Shown here piece after piece: positions 1 to 6,621 of a stretch of 8,697 nucleotides of DNA; the stretch's first letter is position 1; the number at the start of each line of letters is the position of its first letter. A model generated the notes under the pieces. It ran no database searches, was not told where the DNA came from, and worked only from the letters and a program-made list of their open reading frames with translations. The position numbers and the translations under genes were made by a program. Location of the stretch: NCBI GenBank assembly GCA_012511925.1, contig JAAZFD010000186.1:1-8697 (forward strand), in the 5' to 3' direction. The DNA comes from Clostridiales bacterium. Its GTDB lineage: Bacteria > Bacillota > Clostridia > Christensenellales > CAG-138.

Positions 1-677
1 AAGTAACGCTTAGCCTTGACAGCGAGCAAACCATAGTTCCTAATCTTTTTGGCTTGAGCCTATTAGAAGCAAATATTGCGCTTTCAAATTCTGGTCGTTC
101 GATACTAGAAGTGCTTTATAATTCTGAAAGGGAGACTGCCAAAGGCAAGATTTTTGACCAAAGCCCCAAAGTAAACGAGCAGGTTAAGAGAAATTCAAAG
201 GTAACGATTTATATTAGCGGAAAACCAGAAGAAACTGCCGATATGCCCGTTGTCGTGAATAAAGAGTTTGAAGCAGCCATTGATACTTTGGAGAACTTTG
301 GTTTTTCGATTATCAGAGTAAAATACTCTACAACTGGCGGCGGTAAAGATGGCTATATTTTGTCTCAGAACATAAGCGGTGGCCTAAAAATAGATAAAAC
401 CACCTTGATTGAGCTTGTAGTATTCGGAACAAAAATGGGAGCTTATGCTGTGGACAAGGCTTTTAACCTGTCAATAGAGGCAAAGGATACTCCTGTTATG
501 GTAACAGTAAAAATGGAAGGCGGCTATGAGCTTGTAGTGTTTGAAGCTGTAATGCCCTCTGGCACCCAAGTTGCATCTTTTACCGCATATTCGGACAAAG
601 AAGGCGTATTTGATTGCATAGTCTATGTTAATGGAGTTGAACAAAAAAGGGAGCAAATAAGATTTAAGGGAAATTGA
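1..677 (+). CDS. prkC: PASTA-domain serine/threonine protein kinase (PrkC/PknB type), 3' end only
   Basis: The reading frame is open from base 3, so the gene starts outside the window and only the last 224 residues are seen. They hold two PASTA domains, about residues 11-73 (beginning IVPNLFGLSLLEA) and 77-143 (beginning DMPVVVNKEFEAA), each with the D/N-x-x-xAI..L....F layout and a closing beta strand. A further beta-rich extracellular segment of about 75 residues follows (150-224), as in many clostridial kinases of this type. In this family a cytoplasmic kinase domain is joined by one membrane segment to PASTA domains that bind peptidoglycan or muropeptides and lipid II, and it controls growth, division and spore germination. 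The kinase domain itself is not visible here; the call rests on the PASTA domains and on rsgA following directly, which is the usual Firmicute order. The stop codon TGA (675-677) shares its last base with the rsgA ATG. Confidence 0.85.
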   Translation, partial: VTLSLDSEQTIVPNLFGLSLLEANIALSNSGRSILEVLYNSERETAKGKIFDQSPKVNEQVKRNSKVTIYISGKPEETADMPVVVNKEFEAAIDTLENFGFSIIRVKYSTTGGGKDGYILSQNISGGLKIDKTTLIELVVFGTKMGAYAVDKAFNLSIEAKDTPVMVTVKMEGGYELVVFEAVMPSGTQVASFTAYSDKEGVFDCIVYVNGVEQKREQIRFKGN

Positions 678-1573
678 TGAGTGAGTGTGCTAAAAACGGA
701 TTGATATTGAAGGGGATTGGCGGGTTTTATACTGTCATTACCGATGATGAATTCATATACACTTGCAAAGCACGTGGAAGGTTTAGAAAGGATAAAACCA
801 GCCCGATAGTAGGGGATAGGGTAGAAATACTGTGCAATGACTCTGATTTTACCGGAAGCATACTTGAAATTTGCGAAAGAAGGAATGAGCTTGTTCGCCC
901 AACAGTCGCAAACATCGATAAGCTGCTTATAGTAATTTCCGCATCATCGCCCAAGCAAGATTTGGTTTTGCTTGATAAGCTGTTGATAACCTGCGAGATT
1001 CTAAACATTACTCCAGTAATCATAATAAACAAAATCGATGAAGCAGACAATGATAAGCAAATGATAATAAGTGAATATACACCCTCTGGCTACAAGATTC
1101 ATACCGTTTCTGCTGCAATGGGCACAAATATTGATTTGATTATGAACGAGCTTGAAAAAAGCGTTTGCTGCTTAACCGGTCAATCCGCAGTCGGAAAAAC
1201 ATCAATCGTTAACAGAATATTCCCAGAACTGAACCTTGAGGTAGGAAGTCTTTCCGAAAAAACCGACAGGGGCAAGCACGCAACTCGTCATGTTGAGCTT
1301 TGGAAAACCAATAACGGCGGTGCTGTGCTTGATACTCCAGGATTCAGCGTTTTCGATGCTTTTGATATTGAGCCTAATAAACTTTGCGAATACTATCCCG
1401 AAATGAGAAGAAACACGAATCAATGCAGATTTATTGATTGTTCCCATATCAACGAGCCAGACTGTTCGGTAAAAGCGCTTTTGGTAGAAAATAAACTTTC
1501 GCACGGGCGTTATGAAAGATACAAAAAGATATTTGCAGAAGTATCACAAGCCTATAAACACAGATTTGACTAA
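677..1573 (+). CDS. rsgA: Small ribosomal subunit biogenesis GTPase RsgA
   Basis: RsgA is a circularly permuted GTPase that binds the 30S subunit late in its assembly and is activated by it. The 298-residue product has the full set of marks: an N-terminal OB-fold region (about 5-75), then the G motifs in permuted order, G4 NKID (118-121), G5 SA (145-146), G1 P-loop GQSAVGKTS (168-176), the RGKHATRH switch region (199-206) and G3 DTPG (219-222). The C-terminal zinc site has the family spacing C250-x4-C255-x-H257-x5-C263. Length is normal for the family. I chose ATG at 677 over TTG at 674: AAGGG at 666-670 sits six bases before the ATG, and the ATG overlaps the kinase TGA by one base, pointing to translational coupling. 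No key residue is missing. Confidence 0.96.
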   Translation: MSECAKNGLILKGIGGFYTVITDDEFIYTCKARGRFRKDKTSPIVGDRVEILCNDSDFTGSILEICERRNELVRPTVANIDKLLIVISASSPKQDLVLLDKLLITCEILNITPVIIINKIDEADNDKQMIISEYTPSGYKIHTVSAAMGTNIDLIMNELEKSVCCLTGQSAVGKTSIVNRIFPELNLEVGSLSEKTDRGKHATRHVELWKTNNGGAVLDTPGFSVFDAFDIEPNKLCEYYPEMRRNTNQCRFIDCSHINEPDCSVKALLVENKLSHGRYERYKKIFAEVSQAYKHRFD

Positions 1574-1594
1574 GTACGCATAAAACGGTATAAT
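1566..1594 (+). promoter_or_regulatory. Sigma-A type promoter for rpe, spanning the rsgA stop codon
   Basis: TTGACT (1566-1571) and a perfect TATAAT (1589-1594) are separated by exactly 17 bases. The -35 box is made of the last rsgA codons (Phe-Asp) and the first base of the TAA stop. Transcription would start near 1600-1602, giving rpe a leader of under 20 bases that still contains its GAGGGGG ribosome binding site. This is close to the sigma-A consensus and is a strong prediction, though not proven by the sequence alone. Confidence 0.8.
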
Positions 1595-1617
1595 GCTTGT
1601 ACTGAGGGGGTTTACTT

Positions 1618-2271
1618 ATGACTTTAATTGCACCATCAATTTTATCTGCTGACTTTGCCGCATTAGGCGAAGCTGTTAGGAATATGCAACGCTGGGAAGC
1701 GGATTATATCCATCTCGATGTTATGGATGGTTCTTTCGTTAGCAATATAACCTTTGGGCATACGATGATAAAAGCTCTAAGGAAGCATACCTCATTACCC
1801 TTTGATGCGCATTTGATGGTTGAAAATCCCTTAAAATGGGTACCCACATATAAAGCCGCAGGGGTTGATATTTTTACTTTTCATATCGAAGCAGACAGGC
1901 ATGCGCACCGCACCATTCAGCAGATTAAAAAGTGTGAGATGAAGGCAGGTATTGCGTTAAACCCAAGCACTCCATTAACCTCAATCGAATATTTACTCGA
2001 TGACTTAGATATGGTTTTGATTATGAGCGTAAACCCCGGAGCTCCTGCTCAAAAGTTTATTCCCTCTGCCGTTGAAAAAATTCGCAAACTTAACGATATG
2101 ATATGCGAACGCGGCTTGGATGTTTTGATTCAAGTCGATGGTGGAATAAATGAAACAACCGCTAAGCATTGCATAGATGCTGGGGCAAATATCTTAGTTG
2201 CTGGTAATGCAGTATTTTCTGCTCTTGACCCAAAAATTATGATTCGTAGATTGCGTTGTGAAAACTGTTAA
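1618..2271 (+). CDS. rpe: Ribulose-phosphate 3-epimerase
   Basis: The enzyme interconverts D-ribulose 5-phosphate and D-xylulose 5-phosphate in the pentose phosphate pathway. The 217-residue product is a single TIM barrel of normal length. It starts with IAPSILSADF and carries the metal and catalytic residues H32 and D34 (in YIHLDVMDG), H65 (DAHLMVENP) and D174 (VDGGI), with the closing phosphate-site segment GANILVAGNAVF at 189-200. Two places depart from the usual pattern: FVSNITFG where FVPNITFG is common, and NPGAPAQKF (139-147) where most family members have NPGFGGQ-F. The start is ATG 1618, seven bases after GAGGGGG (1604-1610). It has its own promoter at the rsgA end. Its stop codon directly abuts the stop codon of the convergent gene. 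Related sugar-phosphate epimerases (such as allulose-6-phosphate epimerase) are a less likely alternative. Confidence 0.93.
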   Translation: MTLIAPSILSADFAALGEAVRNMQRWEADYIHLDVMDGSFVSNITFGHTMIKALRKHTSLPFDAHLMVENPLKWVPTYKAAGVDIFTFHIEADRHAHRTIQQIKKCEMKAGIALNPSTPLTSIEYLLDDLDMVLIMSVNPGAPAQKFIPSAVEKIRKLNDMICERGLDVLIQVDGGINETTAKHCIDAGANILVAGNAVFSALDPKIMIRRLRCENC

Positions 2272-2862
2272 TCAAGTTTCAACGCTTTCAAGATATGAGT
2301 TTATGGCATCTAATGTATCGAACACGATGCCATTTTTTAATTGCTCTAACATAGCCTCATCAAAATTTGTCATGTCGAACTCTATTTCATAGACTACTTT
2401 GCTTATATATGTCTTGCTATCCGTTCTGAATACGCATAGGAAGTCAGTGTCTACATACATTAAAAGATAGTGCAATGGGCAATACTCATCAATCTTTACC
2501 CGTATTGTTGCGGTTTCAGCGTTTAATTCCTCAACCTTGCAGTTTTTTATTTGCTCCTCTAATTCCTTTGCGGTATAGCCTACATAGTTTTTTGCTCCGA
2601 AATCGTATTGAACATGCTTGCAGTTTGAAAACTCGTATATCCATTCAACATCCGTTGTAGGCAATATGCTATGCTCGCCGATTCGTCCCACAATCTGACC
2701 ATCATCAGTTTCGCCCTTGAATATTGAACCGCTTAGATTTAAGCCCATAAAACCTCCCAAGACTAAGACGAGCGCAAAAGCGACAACATATATCGAAACA
2801 CGACTGATGCTGTTTCCGTAGTAAAGTCTAAATAATTTTTTACTCAATCGCCTTGAATGCAT
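2272..2862 (-). CDS. Single-pass membrane protein with BofC C-terminal-like domain
   Basis: The 196-residue product has a basic N-terminus, one membrane segment (about 22-42, rich in Val, Leu and Phe) and a large outer domain. The outer part resembles the clostridial BofC-type family: a C-x-H motif (C81, H83), a GYT..ELE segment (95-103), a CPLHYLL motif (128-134), then F-C-V-F-R, and a closing L..GI.....I..YLES pattern (175-193). In Bacillus subtilis BofC is an intermembrane-space protein that restrains the SpoIVB signalling protease during sporulation; whether this relative does that is not shown here. Start ATG 2860-2862 follows GGAGG (2867-2871). The stop TGA lies directly against the rpe stop. 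It has its own short upstream region behind a terminator. The family call is from remembered motif patterns and is moderate. Confidence 0.65.
   Translation of the reverse strand: MHSRRLSKKLFRLYYGNSISRVSIYVVAFALVLVLGGFMGLNLSGSIFKGETDDGQIVGRIGEHSILPTTDVEWIYEFSNCKHVQYDFGAKNYVGYTAKELEEQIKNCKVEELNAETATIRVKIDEYCPLHYLLMYVDTDFLCVFRTDSKTYISKVVYEIEFDMTNFDEAMLEQLKNGIVFDTLDAINSYLESVET
2303..2338 (+). terminator. Rho-independent terminator for rpe, inside the convergent gene
   Basis: A perfect 8-bp stem, ATGGCATC (2303-2310) with GATGCCAT (2326-2333), encloses a 15-base loop that could form three further pairs (TGT with ACA). It is followed by a run of six T (2333-2338). It lies 31 bases after the rpe stop codon, entirely within the 3' coding part of the BofC-like gene on the other strand. 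Read in the opposite direction no T run follows, so it should act only on rightward transcription. Confidence 0.7.
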
Positions 2863-2869
2863 ATTTCCT

Positions 2870-2891
2870 CCATACTTTTTTATTAGTATGG
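2870..2891 (-). repeat. Inverted repeat covering the ribosome binding site of the BofC-like gene
   Basis: CCATACT (2870-2876) and AGTATGG (2885-2891) form a perfect 7-bp dyad with an 8-base A/T loop. In RNA of the minus strand the downstream arm ends in the first two G of the GGAGG ribosome binding site (2867-2871). RNA that contains both arms could therefore hide part of this site. Confidence 0.55.
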
Positions 2892-2912
2892 ACAGAAAAC
2901 AAAAAAATAAAC
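2884..2912 (-). promoter_or_regulatory. Possible sporulation-type (sigma-F/sigma-G) promoter of the BofC-like gene
   Basis: On the minus strand CATACTA (2884-2890) fits the sigma-G -10 pattern CATnnTA, and GTTTA (2908-2912) lies 17 bases upstream, close to forespore -35 patterns (one mismatch to GHATR, full fit to GYWTA). No sigma-A promoter of similar quality is seen in the gap. The motifs are short and A/T rich, and the -35 box overlaps the terminator of the upstream gene, so this is only a candidate. B. subtilis bofC is expressed in the forespore, which gives the match some weight. Confidence 0.3.
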
Positions 2913-2928
2913 CCTCATAAGAGGGCTT
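2901..2928 (-). terminator. Rho-independent terminator of the Tic20-like gene
   Basis: On the minus strand CCCTC-TTAT-GAGGG (2912-2925) makes a 5-bp core stem, extended to eight pairs by a G-U and two A-U pairs. It is followed by UUUA and seven U (2901-2911). It lies 24 bases after the stop codon of the upstream minus-strand gene. Confidence 0.8.
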
Positions 2929-2952
2929 TTAGTTATAGTCTGGGCTTAATAA

Positions 2953-3471
2953 TTATGGTTTATAAACCCTAAAGCGCTTAGGTGGTTTTATATCGTTTAT
3001 TAAAAATTCTGATAAGTTTCCGAGTAGGGGAATTCGTACCAGCTTTTTTCTATATGCCATATACGCAGCATAACAACTAACCAAAGAGAGGAATATTGCA
3101 AAAATTGCACCGATAATCCTTGCACCCAAGCCGGGGTTTGCAACCTCTCCCCAATATGCTATGAAGTCTGGGTCGGTACCGTAAATCGCAACGGTTTGTT
3201 TTGCAACCATAGATATGCTGTCGAACACGATTCCAATTATCATACGGATAATGCCTACGCAAAACGCTTGGGCCGCAGAAAAGCGAACGAAATTGCTGTT
3301 TCTCTCTATCACAAAAACATAAAAAGCTATTGCCCATGCAAAGTACCCCACAACAGGAATAAATGCAAAGGCTGCACAAACCAAATAAATAAGCGCAGAC
3401 AAAGTATGCGTAGGAATATTCCATAGAGAAGACCTTTTCAAATGAATTTTTCCTGAGTTTGTTCGAATCAT
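2953..3471 (-). CDS. Small multi-pass membrane protein, Tic20/DUF4870-like
   Basis: The 172-residue product has a basic start and about four hydrophobic segments, near residues 24-36, 38-55, 68-90 and 115-138. Between the second and third is NSNFVRFSAAQAF (58-70), which resembles the hallmark loop N-x-F-V-R-F-H-A-x-Q-S of the Tic20/DUF4870 membrane proteins, with Ser in place of the usual His. A further IPLLGNL segment (147-153) precedes a basic tail. Bacterial members of this group have no firmly known role, so none is assigned. The start ATG (3469-3471) follows GGAGGG (3475-3480) at four bases. It is transcribed from its own near-consensus promoter, back to back with that of the large dockerin protein, and ends at its own terminator, so it looks like a single-gene unit. 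Confidence 0.6.
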   Translation of the reverse strand: MIRTNSGKIHLKRSSLWNIPTHTLSALIYLVCAAFAFIPVVGYFAWAIAFYVFVIERNSNFVRFSAAQAFCVGIIRMIIGIVFDSISMVAKQTVAIYGTDPDFIAYWGEVANPGLGARIIGAIFAIFLSLVSCYAAYMAYRKKLVRIPLLGNLSEFLINDIKPPKRFRVYKP

Positions 3472-3495
3472 ATTCCCTCCGTTTTCATTATAGTA

Positions 3496-3524
3496 ATTAT
3501 AATATGTAATCTTTGTAAAGTCAA
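3496..3524 (-). promoter_or_regulatory. Sigma-A type promoter of the Tic20-like gene
   Basis: On the minus strand TTGACT (3519-3524) and a perfect TATAAT (3496-3501) are exactly 17 bases apart. Transcription would start near 3489, about 18 bases before the start codon, with GGAGGG in the leader. Confidence 0.8.
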
Positions 3525-3532
3525 CCTACTAT

Positions 3533-3561
3533 TTGACAACAATATGAAAACAATGTATATT
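3533..3561 (+). promoter_or_regulatory. Sigma-A type promoter of the dockerin surface protein
   Basis: A perfect TTGACA (3533-3538) and TATATT (3556-3561) are exactly 17 bases apart. The predicted start is near 3568, and the leader carries GGGAGG (3585-3590), five bases before ATG 3596. Its -35 box is only eight bases from that of the opposite promoter, so both cannot be fully occupied by polymerase at once. Confidence 0.8.
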
Positions 3562-3595
3562 TGAATCATATACTCAATTATTTTGGGAGGAACAG

Positions 3596-6577
3596 ATGAA
3601 AAAAATTACTGCTTTATTTATTGCTATGTTTATGGTTGTAGCAACTTTTGTGCCAACTGCAAACGCTTTTAGCAAAACCGAAGTATGGAGTGGCGATATC
3701 GCGTCTTCTTTTGAATCGGGCGACGGTAGCATATCCTCTCCATTTATTATTGCAAAAGCTAATCAATTAGCTTTGTTGGCTGATTTAGTCAACTCTGGTG
3801 AGGGGAATTATGCTTCATTGTCTTATGTTGTTGGAATGCCTATCGTTCTTAACGGAGCAACTGCATCAAACACTTGGATTCCTATCGGAACTACCGAGCA
3901 CCCTTTTAGAGGTTACTTCGACGGTTGTGATTATTCGATTTCAAAAGCGTATAACAATTCCGGTACGAGTTATTTGGGGCTTTTCGGCGTAGTTGACAAT
4001 GCGAATATTTCTTATGTTTATATGCGTTCAACATATTTTTATGGCGATGAATATATTGGAGCTATTGTAGGGCAAGCCACTGATAGCATAATTGAAAACT
4101 GTAAATTTCAAGGTGAGGTTGGCGGCAACTCTTGTGTTGGTGGAATTGCAGGAGCAGCTTATGAGTCAGAACTTTCCAAATGTGTATCAAACCTTTCTTC
4201 TTTTGTAGTTGGATACGATGCACACACTGGGGGAATAGCTGGCGATAGTTCTTCTTATATTAACGCAAGCAAAAACTATGCTGCAGTTGGAGGTCAAGAT
4301 TTTGTAGGCGGAATAGTAGGCTTTAATCTCTACAACGGTTTAGTAAAGCTAAGCGTTAACGCAGGCTCTGTGAATGGCTACAACTCCGTAGGCGGCGTTG
4401 TAGGATGCAACATGGGTCATATCATTCATTGCACTAACGAAAAGAGTCCAAGCGGGACGGGCAATCTTGGCGGTATTTGCGGTGATAACATCCTGTATGG
4501 AGTAGTTTCAGACTGCATGAACCATGCAGAGATTTGGAACGATTCCGCATCTGCAACAAATGTTGGTGGTATTGTAGGAAATAACAATTCTGCCGTAATT
4601 ATGCAATCGATTAATTTAGGAAACATTCTTAAATCTAACTCGGGTGGAAATGTTGGCGGTATTGTTGGTCAAAGTTTCAAGGGGAGAATAACTGAATGTG
4701 TCAACTCGGTTTATGTTACATCAGATTTTGACAGCTCAATTGTTGGCGGAATTGTAGGAAAAACAAACTATGACACAATATTAAGGTGCCAAAATTCAGG
4801 CAACATTAGCGGCGTTGATATGTCAGACACATCACGTGTTGGCGGTATAGCTGGCGATAACTTCAGCTTAATTTCTAATTCGTTCAACAAAGGCTCAATT
4901 TTCGGAGGGAGAAATTTAGGTGGTATTACAGGCAGAAATAACGCAACCATCGAAAACTCATACAATGCAGGAAATATTGAAGAGATTTTGGGAGCTGGCA
5001 GCATAACCGGTTTGAACGATAGCGAGGGCTTTATCGATAATTGTTACTACCTTGATACTACAATAGGCTTTTCATTGAGTAACTTTGGCACAGAGCTTAC
5101 CGATTCTCAAATGCAAACTCAAGAGTCGTTTTACGGATTTGATTTTCCAGGGGTTTGGACAATGTCAGTAGATGGCTATCTTTACCCAATTCTGAACATT
5201 AATGCAATCTGCGTAGAAATTCTTCGTGAAACAGACTCGCTTGAGGTTGGCGAATCTACACAATTAACAGCAATAGTTACTCCTATCACCGCTATCAATC
5301 GTGAAGTAGAGTGGTCGGTTTCGTCAGATGTTGCTACGATAGATGAATTTGGTGTTTTAGTTGCTATGAAACCCGGCTATGTTAATGCTAAAGCGCAATG
5401 CGGTAATGTATTTGCTGAAGTCGGTTTTGACATATACCAATACCATACTGTTTCTTTCTTTGATAGCTATGCAAACGAAACATTTTCACAACTAAAAGTT
5501 TTACATGGTGATGTTGTAACCGTATTCCCTGATGCCCCTACACATGAGCATCAACATTTCGCAGGCTGGGATTACGACAACGAACCGATTTACGAAGATA
5601 CTGTGATTTCTGCATTGTATGAGCTTTCCAAGTACAATGTTTCTTTCGTTGATGGAGTAACCGGGTTAGAATTTGAAAATATTTCAGTTGATGCAGGAAC
5701 GATTTTATCAGTATTACCCGATGTACCAACTCACGAAGGCTATGAGTTTAAGGGTTGGGATTATGATGGCGAACCAATCAATAATGATACCGTTATAACC
5801 GCAGAATACAATGTGATTCCATACTACGAGGTAACATTTAGAGATGGCGTAACGCTTGAAGATATTCTCGTAATATCGGTAAGAGAGAATACTGTCATCT
5901 TTGACTTTCCCAAAGTACCAACTCACGCAGGCTATGAGTTTAAGGGTTGGGATTATGATGGCGAACCAATCAATAATGATACCGTTATAACTGCAGAATA
6001 CGACGAGATTATCTATCATACTGTAACATTTAGAGACGGTGTTACTCTTCAAGATTTCTTTGTTATTTCGGTTAGAGAAAATACCGTTATCACTGAGTTC
6101 CCAGAGGCGCCCACGCACAGTCGTTATGAGTTTTCGCATTGGGATTATAATGGTTTGCCTGTAACTGCTGACATACTCATTACTGCGGTTTACGAAGAAA
6201 AAACCTATCATACGGTAACATTTGTTGATGGCTTAACTGGCGAAGAAATCTCGCAAATACTTGTTGAGAGCGGCAAAACAATTTCCGAGTTTCCGACTCC
6301 GTCAGAGCATTTTGGTTACGAGTTTGATAAATGGGACTATGATTCAGAGCCTATTGCAAGTGATACTACCGTAACAGCTCTATACATAGAAATCTATACC
6401 TTAGGTGATGTTAACGCCGATGGAAACATCAATACAGGAGATGCTGTTTTGATTTTGAAATATGCGTCTGGTGCTGCTGCACTCAACGATTTGCAGTTGC
6501 TTTCAGCCGACTTCAACCGTGATGGCAAAGTAAATACAGGTGATGCAACAAGCATATTGAAGGCCTTGATTTCATAA
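3596..6577 (+). CDS. Secreted GLUG / Big_2 / InlB B-repeat protein with C-terminal type I dockerin
   Basis: The 993-residue product has a signal peptide (1-24, likely cut after ANA). Residues about 40-150 lead into roughly 12 GLUG-type repeats of 26-32 residues (about 150-485), each with a VGGIVG-like turn (starting at 181, 211, 237, 265, 291, 323, 353, 383, 415 and 441) and a [CS]-x-N step. A Big_2 Ig-like domain (536-612) follows, then five InlB/Flg_new B repeats (616-675, 680-737, 744-802, 807-866, 871-930) with the ...Y.F.GWDYD... core. A type I dockerin closes the protein, with two calcium loops (D938, N940, D942, D949 and D972, N974, D976, D983). There is no LPXTG or SLH anchor. Dockerins bind cohesin modules on scaffoldin or cell-surface proteins, so this is probably a non-catalytic surface or cellulosome-type component; its ligand is unknown. 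No catalytic domain was seen. The GLUG part probably folds as a beta-solenoid (inference). Confidence 0.9.
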   Translation: MKKITALFIAMFMVVATFVPTANAFSKTEVWSGDIASSFESGDGSISSPFIIAKANQLALLADLVNSGEGNYASLSYVVGMPIVLNGATASNTWIPIGTTEHPFRGYFDGCDYSISKAYNNSGTSYLGLFGVVDNANISYVYMRSTYFYGDEYIGAIVGQATDSIIENCKFQGEVGGNSCVGGIAGAAYESELSKCVSNLSSFVVGYDAHTGGIAGDSSSYINASKNYAAVGGQDFVGGIVGFNLYNGLVKLSVNAGSVNGYNSVGGVVGCNMGHIIHCTNEKSPSGTGNLGGICGDNILYGVVSDCMNHAEIWNDSASATNVGGIVGNNNSAVIMQSINLGNILKSNSGGNVGGIVGQSFKGRITECVNSVYVTSDFDSSIVGGIVGKTNYDTILRCQNSGNISGVDMSDTSRVGGIAGDNFSLISNSFNKGSIFGGRNLGGITGRNNATIENSYNAGNIEEILGAGSITGLNDSEGFIDNCYYLDTTIGFSLSNFGTELTDSQMQTQESFYGFDFPGVWTMSVDGYLYPILNINAICVEILRETDSLEVGESTQLTAIVTPITAINREVEWSVSSDVATIDEFGVLVAMKPGYVNAKAQCGNVFAEVGFDIYQYHTVSFFDSYANETFSQLKVLHGDVVTVFPDAPTHEHQHFAGWDYDNEPIYEDTVISALYELSKYNVSFVDGVTGLEFENISVDAGTILSVLPDVPTHEGYEFKGWDYDGEPINNDTVITAEYNVIPYYEVTFRDGVTLEDILVISVRENTVIFDFPKVPTHAGYEFKGWDYDGEPINNDTVITAEYDEIIYHTVTFRDGVTLQDFFVISVRENTVITEFPEAPTHSRYEFSHWDYNGLPVTADILITAVYEEKTYHTVTFVDGLTGEEISQILVESGKTISEFPTPSEHFGYEFDKWDYDSEPIASDTTVTALYIEIYTLGDVNADGNINTGDAVLILKYASGAAALNDLQLLSADFNRDGKVNTGDATSILKALIS
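5723..6001 (+). repeat. Near-identical 87-bp direct repeats within the B-repeat region
   Basis: The segments 5723-5809 and 5915-6001 differ at only two of 87 positions (GAA to GCA, and ACC to ACT) and are offset by 192 bases, that is 64 codons or one B repeat. The other repeats in the array match far less well at the DNA level. This points to a recent duplication or gene conversion covering the C-terminal halves of repeats 2 and 3. Confidence 0.9.
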
Positions 6578-6621
6578 GTTTTTGCCCTGTGGCTAGTAAA
6601 TTTACATACGGTTAACAATTG

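Noticed and set aside
54..677. A start at base 54 (TTG) for the first gene
   Set aside because: The frame is open upstream to the window edge, and the PASTA motif IVPNLFGLS begins before this codon, so the gene starts outside the window.
2475..2660. A 61-codon plus-strand frame opposite the BofC-like gene
   Set aside because: No ribosome binding site and no recognisable features; shadow of the minus-strand gene.
3077..3424. A 115-codon minus-strand frame overlapping the Tic20-like gene
   Set aside because: It is a Cys-rich, low-plausibility translation in another frame of a gene with clear start, membrane segments and promoter.
5714..6211. A 165-codon open frame on the minus strand within the B-repeat region
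   Set aside because: It is the antisense shadow of the repeated B-repeat codons; its own product is repetitive only because the DNA repeats, and it has no family signature.
5436..6390. CRISPR-like or intergenic repeat array
   Set aside because: The repeats are in frame within one long coding sequence and encode InlB-type B repeats; there are no spacers.
6578..6605. Intrinsic terminator directly after the dockerin gene
   Set aside because: Only a three-pair stem (GCC with GGC) is present, with no T run after it.
6605..6613. CATACGGTT as a sigma-E or sigma-K type -10 element for the amidase gene
   Set aside because: Although cwlD is a sporulation gene in Bacillus, no matching -35 element was found at the right distance.
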